Source of the DNA: Lachnospiraceae bacterium
GTDB taxonomy: Bacteria; Bacillota; Clostridia; Lachnospirales; Lachnospiraceae
Reading direction: 5' to 3'
Assembly: GCA_017550165.1 (NCBI GenBank)
Contig: JAFZQH010000018.1
Coordinates: 23,875-87,874, forward strand
Length of the DNA stretch: 64,000 nucleotides
The notes under the pieces were generated by a model, which worked only from the letters and a program-made list of their open reading frames with translations, had not been told where the DNA came from and did no database searches. Every line of letters starts with the position of its first letter. The first letter of the stretch is position 1. Both the position numbers and the translations under genes were made by a program. Shown here piece after piece: positions 42,991 through 50,982 of this stretch.

Positions 42991-44985
42991 TCAAAAAAAC
43001 TTCTTAATATTCTTCGAAACTGCCTCAGCTGTATCTGCCGCAAGCGGAATAACTTCAAGTTCAAGATAAAGAAAAGTATCTTCATCATGAATAAACCCGT
43101 CAACATTAAAAAATAGATTAGGGTCTGCCGTACTGAACACAAAATTATTCTTTCCTATTCTTACCCCGTTTGACAAAACATATTTTTTGCTATCGACAGG
43201 AAAATCTTCCTCTCCAAGCTTAGCATCTCTAATGGTAACCAGGCAGGGGGCATCGAGAGGATCAACACGCATAATCGAGTTTTCTTTGTAAACGGTTGCG
43301 GTAATTCTGGCAATACGTTCATCTTCGTATGCATCTTTACATTCATAAGCGGTTTCTTCGCTGAATTCACCCTCTCCTTTGCCCGGATAAATCATGACTT
43401 TATAAATGCCTGAGTCATCCTTTATCTTACCAACAAGAGGAATCGGGTTAACAGACCTGACACCAAGTCTCTCTCTAATCTCACCGAGAGAAAGATTCCG
43501 CCCGGTTACGCGCTTTTGAAAGATAACCTCATCATTGATAATGTCTTCGGAAGCTTCACGGGAAAGAACAAGTTTGTCAAGGATTAAATCCTGATTTATT
43601 TTCTCTCTGCTTTTATCTTCCAATAAATAACAGTAGATTGCTCTAAAGGCGGTCTCTTTCACAGGAACCCGACCTTCTTTACACCATTCATAATCAATGA
43701 GAGTCCAATCGTCACCATTAATAAGAATATTTGAAAAAACAACATCCAAATCGGCTATATCGGCATCCTCGTTAAAGCCCACGAGCTTAACATATTTATC
43801 AAAAAGAGTGTAGAAGTCATCAAGGTCGTCCTTCTTAAGCAAACGGTCAAAGACTTTTGAGAGCTCCACACCATCTACATATTCAAAATCAGCCGAAGGC
43901 TTGCCATTCTCCTCAGAGAGAGTGCATCGGTTCACCAATAGACCGGAGCCGGCATATCTGTCCGTAAGTTTGATGTAACATTCGCCGAGATTACGAATAT
44001 GGTCGTAAGCCGCTTCGCTGAGCGGACGCTTTCTGACCACCTTACCCGCTGTACTATTTTCTATAGTAGTAAAGATTCCGTACTCAGGTGCACGGTCATT
44101 CGAAAATCTTGCATACTCGGTATCAACAGGCTCGCCCAGTACTACGAGATATGAATTGGAATAATACTGAAAACTTCCGTCCTCACAGCAGGAATCAAAG
44201 GCTTCTTTTTCCGAAAACAGTTCCAGACGATCCGATTCAAAATTGAAATGATTGTCCACTAGTTCGCCGACTTTGGGTAGCCGTGAATTTGAGTAAAGAC
44301 ATTTCATAAATCTATAGTCGGGATAAGGATAAAACATCTGCGCCTTGGAAAAACCGGTGGAGCCCAAAATCTTTCTAAGGCCGGAGAACGTAAATCCGGA
44401 ATCGCTCCTTCCTTCCACGCCCGTGAAGTACTCAGACTCACCCGCTGCTTTTACACCGGCGAGGTTTCTCATACCCATTCTGTTATCGGTAATGAATACC
44501 ACGCGTCCTTTTTTTCCCGCCAAACGTTCCGCATCTGGCAACAAACGCGCATTGTGAACAATGACCCAGTCAAATGTTGATTCTACGTCTTTTAAAAGCG
44601 AAGACTTACCCGCATATATGACGAAATTCTTGCAATTCGAGTATCTCTCCGCAATTATCTCTGCATCAGTCGCACAATCGCAATAGGCCGTCACGTTTTC
44701 AGACAATTCCAAAAGTGCACCCGTTATTGCGCCACATTCAGCCTCCAGCTCCAGCACCTTGTCCGTAGTCTTTACAGGAAGCCAGCGAACGATATTACCT
44801 CGAATATCGGAGAGATGATACAAGTACTCGTACTTATTTTTCTCTGCGATTATGCCGGGATACTCAATTTTATTGGCATCACGAACAATCTTAAGGATAT
44901 CCTCCTTAAGATAAGTCTTGTTCTTTTCAAACTCACAGTCTATTAAGTTAACCGTCACCTTGCCAATAAGGACCTTGCCAACCAT
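42991..44985 (-). CDS. Methyltransferase-kinase fusion, WbdD-like, probable glycan capping enzyme
   Basis: Residues about 60-270 have a class I methyltransferase fold, but motif I reads VLELEAECGAITGAL without the usual Gly-rich loop. Residues about 300-470 match a small-molecule/protein kinase fold: VRK for ATP, hinge FEYVDGVEL, catalytic loop DVVFSNIL (DxxxxN) and metal motif LIDYEW. About 190 C-terminal residues are beta-rich. The domain order and the position next to a Wzm/Wzt-type exporter match WbdD, which caps O9a polymannan with a methyl phosphate and so sets chain length. The capping role is inference; methyltransferase activity is doubtful. Confidence 0.68.
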   Translation of the reverse strand: MVGKVLIGKVTVNLIDCEFEKNKTYLKEDILKIVRDANKIEYPGIIAEKNKYEYLYHLSDIRGNIVRWLPVKTTDKVLELEAECGAITGALLELSENVTAYCDCATDAEIIAERYSNCKNFVIYAGKSSLLKDVESTFDWVIVHNARLLPDAERLAGKKGRVVFITDNRMGMRNLAGVKAAGESEYFTGVEGRSDSGFTFSGLRKILGSTGFSKAQMFYPYPDYRFMKCLYSNSRLPKVGELVDNHFNFESDRLELFSEKEAFDSCCEDGSFQYYSNSYLVVLGEPVDTEYARFSNDRAPEYGIFTTIENSTAGKVVRKRPLSEAAYDHIRNLGECYIKLTDRYAGSGLLVNRCTLSEENGKPSADFEYVDGVELSKVFDRLLKKDDLDDFYTLFDKYVKLVGFNEDADIADLDVVFSNILINGDDWTLIDYEWCKEGRVPVKETAFRAIYCYLLEDKSREKINQDLILDKLVLSREASEDIINDEVIFQKRVTGRNLSLGEIRERLGVRSVNPIPLVGKIKDDSGIYKVMIYPGKGEGEFSEETAYECKDAYEDERIARITATVYKENSIMRVDPLDAPCLVTIRDAKLGEEDFPVDSKKYVLSNGVRIGKNNFVFSTADPNLFFNVDGFIHDEDTFLYLELEVIPLAADTAEAVSKNIKKFF

Positions 44986-45012
44986 CGTTAACTCCTGTAC
45001 TCTCTATCCGTT

Positions 45013-46269
45013 CTAAAGCTTCTTAACCTCAATCTTGCTGTTCATATCATAGTAGCCCACTGTATCCTTATCAGATATAACGGCCACGCTCATGGCATAA
45101 TACATTCTGTGGTATACGGTAAAAGTATCCATCTTGTAGCCCGTACAGCCAAAAGAAATCAGATACTCTCCACCCTGAAGATTCATATCCTGAGTAAATG
45201 TAATCTCAAGGTCAGTACCGGCGCTGACATTTTCAAGAAATGCCTTTTCAAACATCGTATTGGTACCGGTAATCTCCACTCCCTTCGGGTTAACAAACTT
45301 ATATGCGAAAATCGGTTTCTCCACATCCTTCTCAAAATGCACCTTCATGTGAATGGTAAAAGAATCCCCCTTTATAAGTGCATTTGTCCTAAGACCCTTC
45401 GAATCCGTAACATAATATTCCGTAATAACAGCTTCTTTGGAGCCATACTCCAACAGTTCCTTGTTCTCTCCGTCGGGAGCAAACATATCGCCCTTATCTT
45501 CAGCGTACTGTCCCACAAGAATCTGCTTGTAGACATCTATCATTTCTTTGGGCTTACCTTCAGCAACCTTATCGCCCTTGTTAAGCACCAGAACTCTGTC
45601 ACAGTACTTGGAAATCGAGCTTAAATCGTGAGAGACAAAAATAATTGTCTTACCCGACTTTTTAAACTCCTCAAACTTGTGATAACACTTGGACTGGAAG
45701 AATACGTCACCTACAGAAAGTGCCTCATCCACTATCAGAATCTCAGGGTCGATGTTAATGGCAACTGCAAAAGCAAGTCTCACAAACATACCCGAAGAAT
45801 AAGTCTTAACCGGCTGGTATACGTAATCCCCGATATCCGCAAACTCAAGAATCTCAGGAAGACGCTTCTCTATTTCTTTTTCCGTAAAGCCCATCATGGT
45901 GCCGTTAAGATAAACGTTCTCAATTCCGTTGTATTCCTGGTTGAAGCCTGCACCGAGCTCCAACAGCGCCGAAATGCGTCCGTTAACGTTAACATCTCCC
46001 TCTGTCGGATTAAGAACACCTGTTATTATTTTCAAAAGGGTAGATTTACCGGAGCCGTTGGTACCGATAATGCCCACAGTCTCACCCTTGTATATATCTA
46101 TATCAACACCCTTAAGCGCAAAGTTCACCGAGTAACATTTCTTCTTAAGGCCAAACGCATCAAGAAGACGGTCCGAGGGCTTGTTATAAAGCTTATACAT
46201 CTTTTTAAGTCCCGAAACCGATATTGCCGTCTCTTTTGAATTTTCATTAACAAGTGTTTCTTTGTCCAT
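45013..46269 (-). CDS. Polysaccharide ABC exporter ATPase with Wzt-like C-terminal domain
   Basis: Residues about 40-250 form an ABC ATPase of the polysaccharide-export (Wzt/TagH) type: Walker A GTNGSGKSTLL, signature YSSGMFVRLAF, Walker B ILIVDEALSVGD and the H-loop FVSHD. Residues about 275-418 form a beta-sandwich domain (NALIKGDSFTIHMKV, LQGGEYLISFGCTG, YHRMYYAMSV) of the kind that in Wzt recognises the capped end of the polymer. It is paired with the permease nine bases upstream. The C-terminal domain is the main reason to link it with the WbdD-like gene 27 bases downstream. Confidence 0.9.
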   Translation of the reverse strand: MDKETLVNENSKETAISVSGLKKMYKLYNKPSDRLLDAFGLKKKCYSVNFALKGVDIDIYKGETVGIIGTNGSGKSTLLKIITGVLNPTEGDVNVNGRISALLELGAGFNQEYNGIENVYLNGTMMGFTEKEIEKRLPEILEFADIGDYVYQPVKTYSSGMFVRLAFAVAINIDPEILIVDEALSVGDVFFQSKCYHKFEEFKKSGKTIIFVSHDLSSISKYCDRVLVLNKGDKVAEGKPKEMIDVYKQILVGQYAEDKGDMFAPDGENKELLEYGSKEAVITEYYVTDSKGLRTNALIKGDSFTIHMKVHFEKDVEKPIFAYKFVNPKGVEITGTNTMFEKAFLENVSAGTDLEITFTQDMNLQGGEYLISFGCTGYKMDTFTVYHRMYYAMSVAVISDKDTVGYYDMNSKIEVKKL

Positions 46270-46277
46270 GAATACCT

Positions 46278-47081
46278 CTATAAAACATCCGCAAAATGGA
46301 TCTTTAACTTCTTAAATATCGCTCTTCCGATGAGGAACAGCACTGCTACCAACGCCCAGAAATATGCCGTATACAAAGGCTCTGTCCAAAATCCCCTGCT
46401 CTCGCAAATTGTCATCCTGTAACCTAATACCACATAAGCCACCGGATTGATAATCTTCATGGCAATCTGCCAGTTGGGAGAAAGGGAAGCTATATTCCAA
46501 AGAATGGGAGTCGCCCACATTCCGATTTGCAAAAATATTGAAATAATCTGATTCAAGTCCCTGAAAAACACCACTATAGCCGATGTCGCATAAGACACCG
46601 CCAAAAGGAGCATAAACATACAAAAACTGTAGTAAAGCAGCTGTATAGTGTAAAGGTTGGGATAATACTTATAAACCGCAGCAACGATAAGAAGAACTAC
46701 CATAAAGAACAGGTGTATAAAGGAGGCTGCCACAACCTTTATAACCGGCAGAATATCAATTTTAAAAACTACCTTTTTAACCAGGTAGCTGTACTGAATC
46801 AATGCATTGGCGCCATTGGACATGCCCTCAGAAAAATAGAACCAGGGCACCAATCCGGCAGTAAGAAAAAGAACATAAGGAATCTCTGCCCCGCCCGCAA
46901 AAGCGGTGGCTCTCTGCTTAAAAAGCTTATCAAAAACTATATAGTACATAAGCACTGTGACAACAGGCTGAACCATTGCCCACAGCGCTCCAAGATAAGA
47001 GCCGGCGTAACGATTCTTAAAATCGTTACGCGCAAGCTTCCATATTAAACTAAAAGTTTTCTTATTTTCTTTCTGCGACAT
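46278..47081 (-). CDS. Polysaccharide ABC exporter permease (Wzm/TagG type, ABC-2)
   Basis: The 267-residue protein has six membrane helices and the ABC-2 features LARNDFKNRYAGSYLGALWA at the N terminus and FFRDLNQIISIFLQIGMW in the middle. With the ATPase at 45013 it would form the channel that moves a lipid-linked polymer out of the cytoplasm. Its start overlaps the end of rfbC by 20 bases, so it is coupled to dTDP-sugar synthesis. Confidence 0.92.
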   Translation of the reverse strand: MSQKENKKTFSLIWKLARNDFKNRYAGSYLGALWAMVQPVVTVLMYYIVFDKLFKQRATAFAGGAEIPYVLFLTAGLVPWFYFSEGMSNGANALIQYSYLVKKVVFKIDILPVIKVVAASFIHLFFMVVLLIVAAVYKYYPNLYTIQLLYYSFCMFMLLLAVSYATSAIVVFFRDLNQIISIFLQIGMWATPILWNIASLSPNWQIAMKIINPVAYVVLGYRMTICESRGFWTEPLYTAYFWALVAVLFLIGRAIFKKLKIHFADVL

Positions 47082-47622
47082 ATTCCTTTAATCCGCCCCA
47101 TTTGGTATCCTTCTCACTCATGATAAGTTCAAGGCCCTCTTCAATGGGCCACTTAACTGCGATGTCGGGGTCGTTATAAATGATTCCTCCCTCATCGTTG
47201 GGGTGATAGAAATCGGAGCACTTATAAACAAATTCCGCATAGTCGGAAAGTACTAAAAATCCGTGTGCAAATCCCTTGGGAATAAAGAACTGTTTCTTAT
47301 TCTGTTCGGAAAGTTCAACGCCCATCCATTTGCCAAAGGTCTTTGAGCCTTCGCGAAGGTCAACGCATACATCATAAACAGCACCCTTAATTACTCTTAC
47401 AAGCTTGTCCTGAGGGAACTGCTTTTGGAAGTGAAGCCCTCTCAATACACCCTTTCTGGAAGCGGACTGGTTGTCCTGTACAAAGTCTACATTGACACCG
47501 GCTGCCTCAAAATCCTTCTTCTGATAAGTCTCCATAAAGTATCCTCTGGAGTCTTCTCTGACTTCGGGGGTGATAATAAGAACGCCTTCGATATCACATT
47601 TTTCAACTGTTAATTTTCCCAT
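47062..47622 (-). CDS. rfbC: dTDP-4-dehydrorhamnose 3,5-epimerase
   Basis: RmlC makes dTDP-4-keto-L-rhamnose from dTDP-4-keto-6-deoxyglucose. The 186-residue cupin has DSRGYFMETYQ, the active-site GVLRGLHFQ with catalytic His, and KGFAHGFLVLSDYAEFVYKCSDFY with the conserved tyrosine, all expected of a true 3,5-epimerase rather than a 3-epimerase. It lies in the rfb group (rfbB, rfbA, GH25-like, rfbC). The next enzyme of the pathway, the reductase RfbD, is not encoded in the window. Confidence 0.95.
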   Translation of the reverse strand: MGKLTVEKCDIEGVLIITPEVREDSRGYFMETYQKKDFEAAGVNVDFVQDNQSASRKGVLRGLHFQKQFPQDKLVRVIKGAVYDVCVDLREGSKTFGKWMGVELSEQNKKQFFIPKGFAHGFLVLSDYAEFVYKCSDFYHPNDEGGIIYNDPDIAVKWPIEEGLELIMSEKDTKWGGLKEYVAERK

Positions 47623-47651
47623 CTTTTTCTCTCCATTTATATAATCTAAAT

Positions 47652-48923
47652 TTAATTTTCTATGAATGATTTGCTAAGATAAACCTCTCCTTCAACCCCC
47701 GGAACCTTTCCTTTTGAGGAATACTGCCACATATCGTAGTAGATATCATCAACGGGCTTGGCATTGAACTGCGCCATCCAGATTTTGTAGCTTGAGAGTT
47801 TTTTCATGTCTATATTAGTCTTAAGCCAGTTGGACGATGCATATACGCAAGGGTCGTATCCAAAGCCTTTTATCGTCTCCATAAAAGCCTCGGCGACCTT
47901 CGTCCGGGTTTCTTTGTCCAAAGCGTCTGCCCTGCCCAGGCCACCCGCCTGATCAATCCTGATGCAAATAGGATAACAGATGTTTTTTTCTTTGCAGAGC
48001 TCATATACTGCCGACGCTTCCTCGACTGCCTCTTTTTCATTGACAGCCTGGGAGAAAAAATAAACTCCCACATCAAGTCCTGCTCGGTTCGCCAAAGTCG
48101 CATTCTGCAAGAACAATTTATCGACTACAATATCACCCGATATCGATCCTCTGTAGCCTGCCCTAATCATTACAAAACGAATACCGGAATCATATACTCT
48201 CTTCCAGTCCGTCACCGTATTCTTTTCAGATACATCGATTCCGTAAACGTAATTATCCTTGGCAAAAGAAGCATTCTGCTTTTTGTCCGCGTATGTATCG
48301 GCTCCAACAGTCATGGTGTCCTCAAGTCTTACTTCTGCCTCGGACTTCTCTTTAAACATCAGAGCTATGTCTTCGATAAAAGAATATTCAACCTTCGCCT
48401 TAACCACCACTTCGGTGGGCTTACTCGGAATCGTATATCCCTCAATGGGCTGAAGCGTAACTTCATAGGTGCCGGGTGTGAGTTTATCAATCGTGATAAC
48501 TCCGTCCTTGTCTGAATCCGTATAGTTTTCAAACATATTGGGAGTCTTTTCATTGGCCACCGCAATCTTAAAAGCCTCACCCGTCTGCAGTTCGCCCTCG
48601 TAATCCAGAATCCTTACGCGGATATCCTTCTCCACACTGACTGCCTTAACGGACAAAGTCGACATATCATCCAGTATACGCGCTGCCAGAGTATCCGCTT
48701 CTTTGTCAAAGAAAGAAGCATCTTTCTTCCACGCGTCCAGATCATTCCCTAACTGCAGGCTTTCTTCTTTTTCCACAGAAACAACCTCCGATGTTACGGT
48801 ACTCACCGAAGGCGTTTTCTTCCGTGTCAAAGAATCCATATTGCTAAGAACCACAATGCCTATGACTGTGATTCCCGTCAAAACGCAAAGCAAAATTACA
48901 ATGCGTTTAATCTTAGAGTCCAT
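47652..48923 (-). CDS. Membrane-anchored GH25-like protein lacking catalytic residues
   Basis: The 423-residue protein has an N-terminal membrane anchor (about 6-28), a Cna-B/transthyretin-like beta domain (about 100-185, with [17 protein letters not shown]) and a GH25 domain (about 225-423: [43 protein letters not shown]). Where active GH25 enzymes have DVE (IDVES in the paralogue at 50983), this one reads IRIDQ, and the final Asp motif (VDLDLSY) is YLSKSF. Lysozyme activity is therefore unlikely. ATG 48923 is chosen over TTG 48929 because GAGG precedes it. It overlaps rfbA by 11 bases. Confidence 0.85.
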   Translation of the reverse strand: MDSKIKRIVILLCVLTGITVIGIVVLSNMDSLTRKKTPSVSTVTSEVVSVEKEESLQLGNDLDAWKKDASFFDKEADTLAARILDDMSTLSVKAVSVEKDIRVRILDYEGELQTGEAFKIAVANEKTPNMFENYTDSDKDGVITIDKLTPGTYEVTLQPIEGYTIPSKPTEVVVKAKVEYSFIEDIALMFKEKSEAEVRLEDTMTVGADTYADKKQNASFAKDNYVYGIDVSEKNTVTDWKRVYDSGIRFVMIRAGYRGSISGDIVVDKLFLQNATLANRAGLDVGVYFFSQAVNEKEAVEEASAVYELCKEKNICYPICIRIDQAGGLGRADALDKETRTKVAEAFMETIKGFGYDPCVYASSNWLKTNIDMKKLSSYKIWMAQFNAKPVDDIYYDMWQYSSKGKVPGVEGEVYLSKSFIEN

Positions 48924-49791
48924 CGGCAACCTCTACAAGATATTTGCCGTAAGCAGTCTTCATAAGAGGCTCGGCAAGTTTTAACAGTTCTTCTCTTCCG
49001 ATAAATCCTCTCTTGTAAGCAATTTCTTCTATACAGGAAATGTAAAGTCCCTGTCTCTTCTGGAATGTAGCTACAAAGTTAGCCGCATCAAGTAACGCAT
49101 CATGGTTACCTGTATCAAGCCATGCAAAGCCTCGGCCCATGGTCTCAACGCGAAGTGTACCTCTGCTTAAGTACTCATTGTTGATGCTGGTGATTTCAAT
49201 CTCGCCTCTTGCGGAGGGCTTAACGTTCTTTGCTATTTCCACTACATCGTTGTCGTAGAAATAGAGTCCGGGAACAGCGTAGTTGCTCTTGGGATGCTCG
49301 GGCTTTTCTTCGATGGAAATAGCCTTTTTATTCTCATCAAATTCGACAACGCCGTATTCTCTCGGGTCTCTTACATAGTAACCAAAGATAGTGGCACCGG
49401 GCTCGGATTCAGTTCTGGACGCAGCCTCAAGTAATACTTTTGAGAAACTCTGACCATAGAAAATGTTATCACCAAGTACAAGTGCGCAGGCATCATTGCC
49501 AATAAAAGAATCTCCGATAATAAATGCATCCGCAAGACCTCTGGGATATTCCTGCACGGCGTATGAAAAGCTCATTCCGAGCTGGCCGCCGTCACCGAAT
49601 AATTCCTTAAATACAGGAAGGTCTCTGGGAGTAGAAATAATAAGTACTTCCCTGATACCCGCAAGCATAAGTGTGGAAAGCGGATAGTAAATCATGGGTT
49701 TGTCGTAAACCGGCATAATCTGCTTAGATATGGCTTTAGTAAGCGGGTAAAGTCTGGTGCCGGAACCTCCGGCCAAAATGATACCTTTCAT
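48913..49791 (-). CDS. rfbA: Glucose-1-phosphate thymidylyltransferase
   Basis: RfbA makes dTDP-glucose from glucose-1-phosphate and dTTP, the first step of dTDP-rhamnose synthesis. The 292-residue product has the nucleotidyltransferase signature [20 protein letters not shown], the metal and sugar residues in [10 protein letters not shown] and [13 protein letters not shown], and the typical [14 protein letters not shown]. It is 25 bases after rfbB. The substrate may be supplied by the mutase at 37263. Confidence 0.97.
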   Translation of the reverse strand: MKGIILAGGSGTRLYPLTKAISKQIMPVYDKPMIYYPLSTLMLAGIREVLIISTPRDLPVFKELFGDGGQLGMSFSYAVQEYPRGLADAFIIGDSFIGNDACALVLGDNIFYGQSFSKVLLEAASRTESEPGATIFGYYVRDPREYGVVEFDENKKAISIEEKPEHPKSNYAVPGLYFYDNDVVEIAKNVKPSARGEIEITSINNEYLSRGTLRVETMGRGFAWLDTGNHDALLDAANFVATFQKRQGLYISCIEEIAYKRGFIGREELLKLAEPLMKTAYGKYLVEVADGL

Positions 49792-49816
49792 CTCCGATTA
49801 TTCTCCTAATATACTC

Positions 49817-50899
49817 TTATTTGTTCTTATACATTTCTGCATAATAATTTACGTAGTCACCGCTTGTAACGTTCTTCATCCAGTCTTCATGCTCAAAGTA
49901 CCACTGAATGGTGAGCTTTATGCCTTCTTTGAACATTGTCTCGGGCTCCCAGCCGATTTCAGACTTAATCTTATCGGGAGCGATGGCATATCTTCTGTCG
50001 TGACCCTTCCTGTCCTCAACGTAGGTAATAAGATCCTTGTTGATGTGAGCCTTTCTGGGGTCGGAATCAGGAAGCATCTCCTGAAGCGTATCAAGAATAA
50101 TGTTGATGATCTCGATGTTCTGCTTCTCATTGTGTCCGCCTACATTGTAGGTCTCAAAGAGACGTCCTTTGTTGATAACCATATCAATAGCCTTTGCATG
50201 GTCCATAACATAGAGCCAGTCTCTTACGTTCTTGCCGTCGCCGTATACGGGAAGCTTCTTGCCGTTAAGGGCGTTGTTGATGATAAGAGGAATAAGCTTC
50301 TCAGGGAACTGGTAAGGGCCGTAGTTGTTCGAACAGTTGGTAATGTTTGCAGGGAACTTGTAAGTGTCCATATAAGCTTTAACCAAAAGGTCTGAACTTG
50401 CCTTGCTGGCTGAGTAAGGGCTGTGAGGAGAGTAAGGTGTGGTCTCGTAGAAATAACCGCCGTCCTCTTCCAATGAACCATATACTTCATCAGTAGATAC
50501 ATGAAGGAATCTCTTACCTTCCATGTAGCTTCCGTCGGGAAGTTCCCATGAAGCCTTGGCATTGTTAAGCATTACAAGTGTTCCGAGAACGTTAGTCTTA
50601 ACAAAGACTTCGGGGTTACGGATACTTCTGTCAACATGGCTTTCTGCAGCAAAATGAACTACTACATCAATATCATTCTTTTTAAAGATTTCCTCTATGG
50701 CAGCGCTGTCGCAGATGTCCGCTCTTACGAAACTGTAGTTTGGAAGATTCTCGACATCTCTTAGATTTTCAAGGTTACCTGCATAAGTAAGCTTATCAAC
50801 GTTTATAATTCTTATCTCTTCCCCATACTTTTTAAACATATAGTGAATGAAATTAGAACCGATAAAGCCGGCGCCTCCTGTAACAAGGTATGTTCTCAT
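49817..50899 (-). CDS. rfbB: dTDP-glucose 4,6-dehydratase
   Basis: RfbB dehydrates dTDP-glucose to dTDP-4-keto-6-deoxyglucose using bound NAD. The 360-residue short-chain dehydrogenase has the Rossmann motif VTGGAGFIGSNF, HFAAESHVDRSI, the catalytic STDEVYGS and YSASKASSD (Tyr-x-x-x-Lys), and NNYGPYQFPEKLIPL. It is the first rfb gene, 83 bases after the large GH25 gene. AGGAG lies seven bases before the ATG. Confidence 0.97.
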   Translation of the reverse strand: MRTYLVTGGAGFIGSNFIHYMFKKYGEEIRIINVDKLTYAGNLENLRDVENLPNYSFVRADICDSAAIEEIFKKNDIDVVVHFAAESHVDRSIRNPEVFVKTNVLGTLVMLNNAKASWELPDGSYMEGKRFLHVSTDEVYGSLEEDGGYFYETTPYSPHSPYSASKASSDLLVKAYMDTYKFPANITNCSNNYGPYQFPEKLIPLIINNALNGKKLPVYGDGKNVRDWLYVMDHAKAIDMVINKGRLFETYNVGGHNEKQNIEIINIILDTLQEMLPDSDPRKAHINKDLITYVEDRKGHDRRYAIAPDKIKSEIGWEPETMFKEGIKLTIQWYFEHEDWMKNVTSGDYVNYYAEMYKNK

Positions 50900-50982
50900 A
50901 TTATTTCTCCTTTTGTTTATTACGTTATATATATTCTATGCGTATATTATTAACACGCTAAAAGAATGCCTTTAAAAAAATA

